The translations under genes and the position numbers were made by a program. The notes under the pieces were generated by a model. It was not told where the DNA came from, ran no database searches, and saw only the letters and a program-made list of their open reading frames with translations. 46,360 bases of DNA from Okeania sp. SIO3B5 (lineage in GTDB: Bacteria; Cyanobacteriota; Cyanobacteriia; Cyanobacteriales; Microcoleaceae): NCBI RefSeq assembly GCF_010692555.1, contig NZ_JAAHHG010000034.1:1-46360 (forward strand). The letters are read 5' to 3'. Below, one piece after another: positions 18,890-29,400 of this stretch. Each line of letters opens with the position of its first letter. Within the stretch, counting starts at the first letter, position 1.

Positions 18890-20858
18890 CTAGGAACCAA
18901 AAGCAGAAACAACCGGAACACACGAGGCAATCCGAAAACTCCAATAGTCCTTGAGGATGACGGCATTGAAGTCTTTACGCCTGGCACTCCGACAATTCCT
19001 AGAATTGTTGTACCAGCTACCGCCACGGAGAATTCTGTAATTACTATCACCTCCAGTTTCCCAAGCACTACCATCTGTAGGTGCACCTTCATAGTTATCA
19101 TGCCAAACATCCTGACACCATTCCCAGACATTGCCGTGCATATCGTACAAACCAAAAGAATTGGGTGGAAAAATTCCCACATCTGTTGTTTCTTGACGAT
19201 ATTTTCCTTTCGTTGCATCACCATAGGGATAATTACCATCATAGTTAACTAACTCAGACGTTATAGTTTCGCCAAAATAAAATGGTGTTGTTGTTCGAGC
19301 ACGGGCGCGCATATTCCCACTGACTCTCACTGGGTAAACTATATTTTTTACCTGTTATTTGTGAGAGTTTCTGACAATATTCTGTCGCGTTGTTCCAACT
19401 TACATTTTCTACAGGACGGTTTTCACCCTTAAACCTAGAAGGATTATTTCCCATTACTGCTTGCCATTGTGCTTGAGTGACTGGATACTTTCCCATAAAA
19501 AATTCTGGTACATCTACATAATGTTGCGGACTTTCACTATTATCTCTTTCTGCTTCTGTCTCTGGAGAACCCATGAGAAATCTACCTGCGGGAATTTTTA
19601 CCATTTCTAGGGAGACTCCATTGAAGTTTTCTGCAATTACTTCTGCTTGATCTGGGAGGCGACTTATTATTTCTCCTCTGCGGTTAACTTTTACCGTGGT
19701 AAATGTCTGAATGGGAATTTCAGATCGTGGTGGAGGGGGAGGTGCTGGAGTTGGTTGGGGAGGAGAAATATTTTCTGGTGTTGTTTCTGGTATTGGTTGG
19801 GGAGTAGAAGTTATTTTTGGAGATAGTTTATTCCCAAAATTTCTACTTAATATTGCTGCTACAAACCAACTTCCTGTTAAACCTCCTAATATTAGTATTT
19901 GTCTTCTGGTTTTATCAGGTTGGGTTTGAATTTTTGTTATAGATGAAATGATTGGTACTGGTTTTGGTGTGAGTATGGATTTTGTTTTTGGTATAGATGG
20001 AATTGTGGGTGCTGGTGTTGGTTGTGGTGGAGTTTGAATATTTAATGCTTCTAATACTTCAGTAGCATTTTTATAACGTTCTCGAAAATACTCCTGCACC
20101 ATCTTATCTAAGATATTTGCCAAATGGTTACTTACTTGTGCCTCATTTCGCCAGATAACATTTCCTGTATTTGGATCTGTAGGTAAATTGTGGGGATCTT
20201 TTCCTGTGAATGCTTTTATTCCTACCATTCCTACTGCATATATATCGCTACTCAGTTTTGGTTTACCGATCGCCTGTTCGCTTGGCATATATCCTTGTGT
20301 TCCAACTGCCACAGTTAAAGTAGTTGTTCCTGGTTGGTTTGCTGTGGTTAATACGTTTATTTCTTTGACTGCTCCAAAGTCGATTAATACTATTTCTTTG
20401 TCTGACTTACGACGCATCAAATTTTGTGGTTTTATGTCTCGGTGAATTATATTATTTTGATGAGCTACTGCTAATGCTGATAATATTCCTTTGAGTAGGG
20501 TAATAGTATAAGACTCGCTTAATTTTTTCCCTGGTGTTAGTTCTTTGCTAATATCTTGTCCTTCTATATATTCTTGTACTAGGTAAAATTCTGTTCCTTC
20601 TTGGAAATGAGCAAATAATTTTGGTATTTTGTCTGAGTCTTTGCCTAGTTTATATAAGGTTTCTGCTTCTCTCTCAAATAATTTTTGGGCAATAGCTAAA
20701 ACTCCTGGTTCTGAACTTTTAGGCGATAGATGTTTGACTACGCATTTAGGTTTGCCTGGTAAGTCTAAATCTTGAGCTAGGTAGGTATCTCCGAATCCTC
20801 CACTTCCTAGAGTGCCTATTATTTTGTAGTGGTTTCTCAGGATTTTTCCAGATTGCAT
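18890..20858 (-). pseudogene. Ser/Thr protein kinase fused to FGE-like domain, frameshifted
   Basis: The 5' part (20858-19254) encodes an intact kinase domain: glycine loop GSGGFGDTY, Lys in CVVKHL, HRDIKPQN and DFGAVKE. A Pro-rich linker with one hydrophobic segment (LILGGLTGSWFVAAIL) follows, then the start of a formylglycine-generating-enzyme/SUMF1-like domain (MVKIPAGRFLMGSPETEAERDN). After QWEYA the frame shifts: compared with the paralogue at 21229-23055 one extra base is present around 19305. The rest of the domain (TTTPFYFGETITSEL...MHGNVWEWCQDVWHD...RILRGGSW) continues in the next frame to 18890. The kinase half could still be made, but the FGE-like domain would be cut short. Confidence 0.87.
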
Positions 20859-21228
20859 TTTCAGTTATCAGTTATCAGTTATCAGTTATCAGACTGCCTA
20901 CCAGAAGCATAAAGCTTTTTTGGCCTAATTTTTTTGACTATATAGGGCTTGCTGATTAAAGATCAAAACATTGAATGATATTGGTTTCAGCCTTTTTTGG
21001 TCGAAAAAAGTGCAAGGTTTTTGGCTATTGTAGCCTCAAAATGCTAATACTTTTCCCCTGACGATGCCGAAAATTTGGCCGTAACAGATAATCTAAACTT
21101 GTTGCCTGTTACTCCCATCTCCGCATCTCCGCATCTCCGCGTCTCCGCGTCTCCGCGTCCCCGTTTCCTACCCCCACAACCAATTTTTTCAGCAAACACT
21201 ATATATGAGCGCACCTTTTCCATTATGT
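20859..21228. repeat. Gene-free spacer with heptamer runs
   Basis: Upstream of the first kinase gene lies a (CAGTTAT)n run (20862-20890), then a CTAATTTTTTTGACTATAT block shared with 23215-23240 and 23850-23870. An 8-bp (CTCCGCATC/CTCCGCGT)n run at 21119-21163 follows, then a ~55-bp repeat (TATATATGAGCGCACCTTTTCC..., 21203-21255) that recurs at 23236 and 24857. No gene. Confidence 0.7.
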
Positions 21229-23055
21229 TTATAATATCATGTCAAGTCTTTTTGTCAACTCCGTAATTACCGACACCGACGAGACAACCCGAAAACCCCT
21301 ATAGTTGTCGCGGTAGTCGGCATCGTTGTCGTTACGCCTCGCACTCCGGCAATTAAAAGAATTGTTGATCCAGCTACCGCCACGGAGTATTCTGTAATTA
21401 CTATCACCTCCAGTTTCCCAAGCACTACCATCTGTAGGCGCTCCATTATAATTACTGTGCCAAACATCCTGACAGCATTCCCAGACATTACCGTGCATAT
21501 CGTACAAACCAAAAGCATTAGGGGGAAATTTTCCCACATTTGTTGTTTCTTTACGATATTTTCCTTTCGGTTCATCAGCATAAGTAGAAGTGCCATCATA
21601 GCTAGCTAACTCAGACGTTATAGTTTCGCCAAAATAAAATGGTGTGGTTGTTCCTGCTCGACAAGCATATTCCCACTGACTCTCACTTGGTAAACTATAT
21701 TTTTTGCCTGTTTTTTGTGAGAGTTTCTGACAATATTTTGTCGCGTCGTTCCAACTTACATTTTCTACAGGACGGTTTGCTCCTTTAAAGTAAGAAGGAT
21801 TGTTTCCCATTACTGCTTGCCATTGTGCTTGAGTGACTGGATACTTTCCCATGAAAAATTCTGGCACTTCTACATAATGTTGCGGACTTTCACTATTATC
21901 TCTTTCTGCTTCTGTTTCTGGAGATCCCATAAGAAATCTACCTGCGGGAATTTTTACCATTTTTAGGGTGACTCCATTACCGAGGTTTTCTGTTATTACT
22001 TCTGTTTGATGTTGAGGGCGACTTTTTATTTCTCCTCTGATATTTACTGTCACAGTCTTAAATTCTTGAATGGAAATATTTGTATTAGATGCTAATAATG
22101 TTTTTGGTGGTTGTGTTACTGATATAGGTTTGGGTTTTAGTATGGGTAGAGTTTGCTGTTGAGGAGAAGAAACTGGTAATACTGTTTTTGCTTGTGTTGT
22201 TCTTGGTGCTGGTGTTGGTTGTGGTGAAGTTGTTAAACCTAACGCTTCTAATACTTTGGTAGCATTTTCATAACGCTGTGGAAAATATTCATGTACCATC
22301 TTATCTAATATATTTGCTAGATGGTTACTTACTTTTGCTTCATTTCGCCAGATAACATTTCCTGTCTTTGGATCTGTGGGTAAATTGTGGGGATCTTTTC
22401 CTGTGAGTGCTTTTATTCCTACCATTCCTACTGCATATATATCGCTACTCAGTTTTGGTTTACCGATCGCCTGTTCGCTTGGCATATATCCAGGTGTTCC
22501 TACTGCTATGGTTAAGATTGTTGTTCCTGGTTGGTTAGCTGTGGTTAATACGTTTATTTCTTTGACTGCTCCAAAGTCGATTAATACTATTTTTTTGTCT
22601 GACTTACGACGCATCAAATTTTGTGGTTTGATGTCTCGGTGAATTATGTTGTTTTTATGAGCTTTTTCTAATGCTTCCAATATTCCTTTGAGTAGGGCAA
22701 TGGTATAAGATTCGCTTAATTTTTTTCCTGGTATTAGTTCTTTGCTAATATTATGCCCTTCTACATATTCTTGTACTAGGTAAAATTCTGTTCCTTCTTG
22801 GAAATGGGCAAATAATTTTGGTATTTGATCTGAATTTTCGCCTAGCTTGTATAAGGTTTCTGCCTCTCTTTCAAATAACTTTTGGGCAACGGGTGAAATT
22901 CCTGAGTCTGAGCTTTTGGGTTTGAGGTGTTTGACTACGCATTTAGGTTTGCCTGGTAAGTCTAAATCTTGAGCTAGGTAGGTATCTCCGAATCCTCCAC
23001 TTCCTAGAATGTCTATTATTTTGTAGTGGTTTCTCAGGATTTTTCCAGACTGCAT
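21229..23055 (-). CDS. Ser/Thr protein kinase with C-terminal FGE/SUMF1-like domain
   Basis: 608 aa from ATG 23055. Kinase domain about 11-275, with GSGGFG (18-23), the ATP-anchoring Lys in VVK (42), HRDIKPQN (139-146) and DFG (160-162), all intact. A Pro/Thr-rich linker follows. About 350-595 is an FGE/SUMF1-like domain (GNGVTLKMVKIPAGRFLMGS, CRAGTTTPFYFGE, YDMHGNVWE, RILRGGSW). Such kinase-FGE fusions are common in multicellular cyanobacteria; the FGE-like part is usually thought to bind ligands or act as a C-type-lectin-like fold rather than make formylglycine, so its role here is uncertain. The final ~9 residues (LTKRLDMIL) and stop come from a dispersed repeat at 21203-21255. It is paralogous to the frameshifted gene downstream. 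Confidence 0.9.
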   Translation of the reverse strand: MQSGKILRNHYKIIDILGSGGFGDTYLAQDLDLPGKPKCVVKHLKPKSSDSGISPVAQKLFEREAETLYKLGENSDQIPKLFAHFQEGTEFYLVQEYVEGHNISKELIPGKKLSESYTIALLKGILEALEKAHKNNIIHRDIKPQNLMRRKSDKKIVLIDFGAVKEINVLTTANQPGTTILTIAVGTPGYMPSEQAIGKPKLSSDIYAVGMVGIKALTGKDPHNLPTDPKTGNVIWRNEAKVSNHLANILDKMVHEYFPQRYENATKVLEALGLTTSPQPTPAPRTTQAKTVLPVSSPQQQTLPILKPKPISVTQPPKTLLASNTNISIQEFKTVTVNIRGEIKSRPQHQTEVITENLGNGVTLKMVKIPAGRFLMGSPETEAERDNSESPQHYVEVPEFFMGKYPVTQAQWQAVMGNNPSYFKGANRPVENVSWNDATKYCQKLSQKTGKKYSLPSESQWEYACRAGTTTPFYFGETITSELASYDGTSTYADEPKGKYRKETTNVGKFPPNAFGLYDMHGNVWECCQDVWHSNYNGAPTDGSAWETGGDSNYRILRGGSWINNSFNCRSARRNDNDADYRDNYRGFRVVSSVSVITELTKRLDMIL

Positions 23056-23332
23056 TTTCAGTTATCAGTTATCAGTTATCAGCTTTTTTAGTTATTAGTT
23101 ACCAGTTATTAGACTTCTTCTTATTCAGTTATCAGTTATCAGCTATTGTTCAACAATTAGCATTAAAGAATTAAACTCATTCATTACTAATTATTTAGTG
23201 GGCAAGTATGGTTTTTTGGCCTATTTTTTTTGACTATATATGAGCGCACCTTTTCCATTATATTTATAATATCATGTCAAGTTTTTTTGTCAATCCCCCT
23301 TTTTTCAGTTATCAGTTATCAGTATCCAGTTA

Positions 23333-23469
23333 TATCATGTCCGGATAATTAGTGATAAAAAAACTTTCTCCTTCTCTTCTTCTTTCTTCCCTCCTGAATT
23401 CTGGATTCTGAATTGCAGAATTGCTGAATTCTGAGTAGTTTATTTATAACTGTTCAACCGGACATGATA
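23333..23469. mobile_element. Family A MITE
   Basis: 137 bp, ends TATCATGTCCGG / CCGGACATGATA, flanked on both sides by TTA (23330-23332, 23470-23472). Confidence 0.9.
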
Positions 23470-23960
23470 TTAGTAGTAGGAGTTGAGAAATAAAATAAAT
23501 ATTTAATGGGCTAAAACCCTACTACAAACAAAGGAGATTTCAGCAACGCCCAAAAATTAAATCAATTATCGTACACAAATCATCAATTATTTCCCCCTAC
23601 TCTGTAGGGACGTTGCATGCAATGTCCCTACTACTCTCTCTTTTATGGAGATATCTAATAATCAGGATAATTAAAATGCTTTTTTTGATGAGCGATCGCC
23701 TGTCGTTAAAATTTTGTACTAGAAGAAGTTGCTTTTCCGAATCTGATTCTGATTTAGTATTAGTTCCTACGATTTTTCCTATTCTCTAGAATCATAAATT
23801 CTGTTATTAGTTATCAGACTGCCTAGTAGAAGCATAAGGCTTTTTTGGCCTAATTTTTTTGAGTATATGTCAAGTTTTTTTGTCAACCCCGTTTTCCAGT
23901 TATCAGTTATCAGTTATCAGTGCTTTATCTTCTTTAAATTGATAATAAAAAAATTATACT

Positions 23961-24062
23961 TTGTAGGTTGGGTTGACGTTCGCGTAAGCGTTGCGGAGCA
24001 AAGGAAACCCAACCATTACCTTGTCTTTGTTGGGTGAAGCGAGAGCGCCACCCAACCTACAA
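23961..24062. mobile_element. Family G palindromic element
   Basis: About 102 bp with inverted ends TTGTAGGTTGGGTTG and CACCCAACCTACAA, and inner GAAACCCAACC / TTGTTGGGTG arms. MITE-like, inserted next to a decayed unit of the ~290-bp repeat. Confidence 0.75.
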
Positions 24063-24251
24063 TATTATAACTACCATAATTTTTTTTGGGATGCAATGAG
24101 AAAGGGAGCAAGATGTTCCCACTGTTTATAAGATTACAATGCACCACTACAGATTTTTTTTGAAGCTTCATAGAATCATGCAGACTCAGGTTACAGCAGT
24201 TTTTATAGGTAGAGCACAGTAGGGACTATCTAACCTTAATGAATTCATCAC

Positions 24252-24758
24252 CTAATCCAGTAACGCCAAAGGTTCAATTTTATTAATTAGCCAACAGTCC
24301 GAACCTGTGTCCCAAACAAAATTGAAGCGAATTATTTGATTGATTTCTCGGCCAGATTTTGCAAAGTACCGTAATCTGCTTTCTACTGTAGAATTAAACC
24401 TATCTTCTGATACCAATTTGGTACTTAGTACCTCTATCCTTTTAATTCTAGTCCACCATTCTATGTAGGAGTTATATCCTTCTGATTGCTCTTTAGAGGA
24501 TAAAGAATTCCAAGCACTTTGATACTTATAATTGTTTAAAGCTTGGTAGTAATTTCTTAAAGCTGGTTCTGGTGATGATCGACGAGGTGTTTCTAGATTT
24601 CTTTTGGTATTTTGGACTCTTTCCTGTGGTGGCTGTTTTTCAGTATCATTTTCTTGTTGCGGAAAAGATATGTTTATGTTGATACTATCGAATATGTTTA
24701 TGCTGATTAGGCTGATACCACCTAAACCTAAGAAGATGAGTATTTTTCCAATTTTCAT
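24252..24758 (-). CDS. Membrane-anchored NTF2-like (SnoaL-type) domain protein
   Basis: 168 aa using the ATG at 24758 (MKIGKILIFLG), which is better placed than the in-frame start at 24797. The N-terminal hydrophobic segment (about 4-22) is a membrane anchor or signal. After a polar linker, residues ~70-168 (ALRNYYQALNNYKYQSAW ... YIEWWTRIKRIEV ... WLINKIEPL) form an NTF2-like fold domain. In related cyanobacteria I recall this type of domain at the C-terminus of Ser/Thr kinases. Here it stands alone near two kinase genes and could be a detached kinase domain (inference). Ligand unknown. Confidence 0.65.
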   Translation of the reverse strand: MKIGKILIFLGLGGISLISINIFDSININISFPQQENDTEKQPPQERVQNTKRNLETPRRSSPEPALRNYYQALNNYKYQSAWNSLSSKEQSEGYNSYIEWWTRIKRIEVLSTKLVSEDRFNSTVESRLRYFAKSGREINQIIRFNFVWDTGSDCWLINKIEPLALLD

Positions 24759-24856
24759 TTGGTATATAGTCGCTTTTACTAAATTTATATAAAGCACCCC
24801 TCACACATACATTTTAGTATGAAGAATATAGCTTTTTTAGCCTAATTTATTTGAAT

Positions 24857-26401
24857 ATATATGAGCGCACCTTTTCCATTATGCTTATAATACCATGTCA
24901 AGTTTTTTTGTCAACCCCTTTTTTCCGTTATTAGTTATCAGTTGTTATTCCAAGGGTGAAAAAATAATTTTACGAATAATCAGGACAGTTAAAATGCTTT
25001 TTTTGATTAGCGATCGCCTGTCGTTAAAATTTTGTACTAGAACTTGTTTTTCTCAATCTAATTTGGTATTTATTCTTAATTTTTTCCCTATTCCCTAGAA
25101 TCAGAAATTTTGTAGCTTATCCAAGCAAAAAAGGTTATATATCTATAAAATTATTTATTAGCAACAGAACTTACGCACTGGAAATATATATAGGGTTTCG
25201 GTGTGTTAGCGGTAGCGTAACACACCCTACCAATAGTGTTCATGCGTAAGTCCTGAGTAATAATCTTTAATTTTTATTTTACAAACTAGCTCAAACTTAT
25301 ATCTGTAAAGCTATTTAGATTTATATATATTTTTTTTGTACCTATCGATACTAAAAATAGTCATAGTAATTATCTATTAATTATCAACAGTAGTTTTAAC
25401 TCAGTAGGATTTACTTTGTCTTAGACTGTATATTTAAACACTTGGAAAATTTTAAGTTTGTTCCCATTTAAATCTGCCCTTTTCTCTAATTTCAAGAGAT
25501 TTTCTACATAATTCAAATCAAACTACTAAGGTAAGCATTTCCTGCGGAATGGTGCGCAAACATCTATTAGCATTCAGCAATCAGATGCATAAACATATTC
25601 AAACAATAACTGAGGTTAGGTTATAACCTATTTCATTAATGAATTTTAATTCTCCTTGATAGATAATTCCCTCCTAGTATGATAATGAGTTAATAATACA
25701 TGGCTGTTTGCATAGCATCCCGCAGGGACGTGCTGATGGTTGACTGCTGAATGCTTACAAAAGTTGAGTAAATTTTCTCAAAATACTGAAGGAAAATCAT
25801 GGAAATTAAAATATAATTTAATCCTGAAAGTTAGTTCTATTTATTGATAAAGAATAAATAAACACTACTTAATTTTCACCTGTAGATTGATTAAATAAAT
25901 TATGAGACAATATTGAAAATCTAGTAAGTACTTATATTATTTATATTCTGTGAATATTTTTGTTTGACATCAAAGCTTGAATATGTTAAAAAAAATAATT
26001 GGTCATTGCCACCATATTTTGAGGGAACGAGAACAAATTAAACTGGCCTCAAATCTGCTAAATAAATTAATTTTTAAGATTAAATCAAAATGTCTAATAT
26101 TTCTAAAGATAAAATTTATGAAGTAGAGTAAAGTAGAGAATTGCAATTAATTTATAGATACAGCAGATTCCAAGTATATGAAGTACAGATATTAATAGTT
26201 AAATGTTCTTAGTGCGAGCATCTTGCTCGCGCGGGTGTACCTCACCAAAGTGGAATTCGCTGTAAATATGAGTGCCTCAACCATTTCATGCTAATAAAAC
26301 TTATCCGAACAAAATAACTTGTGAAATAAAATAACTATTAATCAAAGCAATTATTAATAAATTTCATTTGAATACTTAATTTGATTAAATCAAGAGAAAT
26401 A
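24857..26401. other. Long gene-free region upstream of the glycosidase-like gene
   Basis: About 1.5 kb. It contains the third ~55-bp GAGCGCACCTTTTCC repeat (24857-24915), a family C element (25163-25253), and very AT-rich unique sequence (25260-26400) with small inverted repeats such as CGAGCATCTTGCTCG at about 26216. A few short frames (for example 24895-25098) have no recognisable product. The promoter of the downstream gene should lie here. Confidence 0.6.
25163..25253. repeat. Family C palindromic element
   Basis: Ends AGAACTTACGCA and TGCGTAAGTCCTG enclosing GGTGTGTTAGCGGTAGCGTA-ACACACC, itself a palindromic small dispersed repeat also present at about 9838-9860 and twice within 29995-30260. 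Confidence 0.75.
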
Positions 26402-29400
26402 ATGAGTAAAAAAAAGCATATATATCAACAAATTTTACCACAGTTAACAAGTGCCTTATTAAGTTTAATTGTACTGTTACCAACCCCAAGTAGAGCTAAT
26501 ACTTTATTAGGAATAATTCGAGACTCAGGAAATACAAATGAATGGAATAATATCATTACACGAATACGCAATCTAGGTATCAGTTATCAACCCATCGATC
26601 TAACACAAATTAATACAGTAGCCGATCTATCTGGGGCGAGAGTTATCTTTTTACCAAACATTGAAACCTTAACTCAAACTCAAGTAGACATTATAGAAGA
26701 GTGGGTAAAACAGGGAGGGAAATTAATAGCTAGTGGCCAGGTAGGGAGAAAATCTCAACCAGGAGTAAGGCAAGAATTGCGATCGCTCCTTGGCTCTTAC
26801 TGGGCCTTTCCCTTGAGTCAACCTGCAACACCAGAAGGAAGACATCGTTGTTTAGATATTGCCTGCAAAAAATCTACCAGTTGGGCACCGATGGGAAATG
26901 ACCAAGATACTGTTGAGGGTGGAGTATTAATTCCGGCAGGGTTAAGCAGCACAACTGCAGCTACTTGGAAAGGAAGTTCGGGTTCTTCAGCAGTAGTAAT
27001 TACTCCTCAAGCAACTTACTTCGGTTGGAACTGGGGTAGTAGTACCTCTGCAACGTTAGATAGTGCTTGGTTGCAAGCTGTATTAAATCGTTATCAGAGT
27101 CAGCCACAATTTACAGCTAGAAATAATAATCCATTACCCACACCGAATAGTATACCGACTGCTCCCATTATTCCTAGTACTAACCCAGTTAAAATTAGAC
27201 CCCGTATTTCCTCTGCAGCACCAAAGACTGAAAATAGGAATCAAGTTAGAGTTCAACCTAGAACTACACCTGTAAATTCCAATATAAATCAACCTTCGAC
27301 GACAACTCAAAACTCGACTGAAAATAGGAATCAAGTTAGAGTTCAACCTAAAACTACACCTGTAAATTCAAATATAAATCAATCTTCTACGACAACTCAA
27401 AACTCGACTGAAAATAGGAATCAAGTTAGAGTTCAACCTAAAACTACACCTGTAAATTCAAATATAAATCAACCTTCGACGACACCTCAAAACTCGACTG
27501 AAAATAAGAATCAAGTAAGAGTTCAACCTAGAACTGCACCTGTAAATTCCAATATAAATCAACCTCCGACTACAACTCAAAACTCGACTACGGAGCAGGA
27601 TAATATTTGGCTTAGAAGTCAGCAACAACAGACAACTACCGAACAAAAACCACCACAACCAAATCAACCACCAGAAACATTAGGTAGTCAAAATAATAAT
27701 TTAACCCCACAGACAAGTACAGCTCCCAAGAGTAACAACATTTGGAACAGATTTCGAGAACAGATAAACCAACAAAAGCAGCAAGCTGAAAATATCAATA
27801 CCAAGGAAAATGTTGTTAATTCACTGGAAAATTCTGGTTCAGAAACAACAAAAAATAATAGAGATAGTATTTGGAACAGAGCTAGACAACAAACTGAGCA
27901 ACAAAATCAACCAACTCAAAATATCAGTACCAAGGAAACCGATAACCCTACTGCAGAAACCGCAAATAATAGAGGCAATATTTGGAATAGAGCCAGACAA
28001 CAAACAACTACACCATCCTCTCGCCGTAACCCCCTAGCTGCCATACTCCGACCTTTGCCTCCACCAGAGATACAAGTACCAAACTCCCAAACAGATCCTT
28101 CATCAGCATCAGCACCTGTAGGTTTGGAAGTCAGACAAGGAAACTATCCAATTAGCAGAGCAGAAGCTCAGGCAATGTTGCAAGAGCTAAATAATCTCTT
28201 GGGTAGATTTGAGAGTGCTTTGGTTGCAGCTAAGTCAGCAAATGTGGAAGTGAATTTGTCAGCAGATCAAGGTAGTTTGGTAGCTACCAGTAGCGATCGT
28301 AGTACATTTCTTGCTCAAAGAAATCGAGAAATAAGTAATGCTCAACAAATAGTCGAACGAGCACGCTTGGTAATTCAAAGATTTCCCCAACAGGTAGCAT
28401 CCAAACAATATGCTACTGCTAGAAATCAATGGCTGCAAACAAGGCAAATGTTGTGGCAGAATTATCCCACTGATGGAGAAAGAGCAGGAGCTGAGATTAG
28501 AGCTGTGTGGTTAGACAGGGGTACAATTGTGAGGGCGCGGTCAGAACGTGGTTTGGCAATGGTTTTTGACAGACTTGCTGCTGCTGGTATTAATACTGTT
28601 TTCTTTGAAACTCTGAATGCTGGTTACACAATTTATCCCAGCAATGTTGCTCCCAGACAGAACCCTTTGACAATTTCCTGGGACCCACTTGAGTCTGCTG
28701 TTAAATTGGCTCGCGAGCGGAAGATGGAGATACACGCTTGGATCTGGACGTTTGCGACGGGAAATAAGGCTCATAATCGCGCTCTCGGTCAGCCAGATAG
28801 TTATTTGGGCCCGGTGATTTCGGCTCATCCTGATTGGGTGATGACTGATAACAAGGGTAGGAAAAGACACCCTTCTGATGGCAAAGTATATATGGACCCT
28901 GCTAATCCTTATGTTCGGCAATATCTGCTGAGGATAATAGATGAAATTGCTAGTCGCTATCAGGTTGATGGGATTCAGCTTGACTATATTCGCTATCCTT
29001 TTCAAAATCCTGGTCGGAATTTTTCTTATGGTTACAGCACAATAGCTCGCCAGCAGTTTCAGCGGTTGCATGGTGTAGACCCGATGAAGATTTCTTCACG
29101 CGATCGCCAAAATAGGTGGAAGTGGACTGAGTTTAAGATTAATCAAGTTAATAGCTTTGTTGCGGATACTTCCAGATTTCTCAAACAGAAATATCCAAGG
29201 ATGATTTTGTCGGCAGCGGTGTTTCCTTTTCCACGCAATGAGCGGTTTGATAAAATTCAGCAAGATTGGGAAACTTGGGTTCTCAGGGGTGATATTGATT
29301 TGTTGACTCCGATGACTTATGCTTTGGATACGAATCGTTTCCAGCAAATTACGCAACCGCTGACAAGTACGCGAGTATTAGGTAGTACTTTGATAACGCC

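Larger units (their letters stand above)
23056..24251. repeat. Gene-free repeat block upstream of the intact kinase gene
   Basis: No gene. It contains several (CAGTTAT)n runs (23058-23082, 23125-23140, 23306-23322, 23896-23920), two copies of the TTTTTTGGCC block, a ~55-bp GAGCGCACCTTTTCC repeat at 23236, a family A element, a degenerate family B element at about 23550-23660, a family G element and a decayed unit of the 16-18 kb array (24068-24185). The promoter of the kinase gene should lie in the first part, but I cannot fix it. Confidence 0.7.

Noticed and set aside
19290-19320. Programmed frameshift in the kinase-FGE gene
   Set aside because: No slippery sequence or stimulatory structure is visible, and the paralogue is continuous; a simple one-base insertion explains it.
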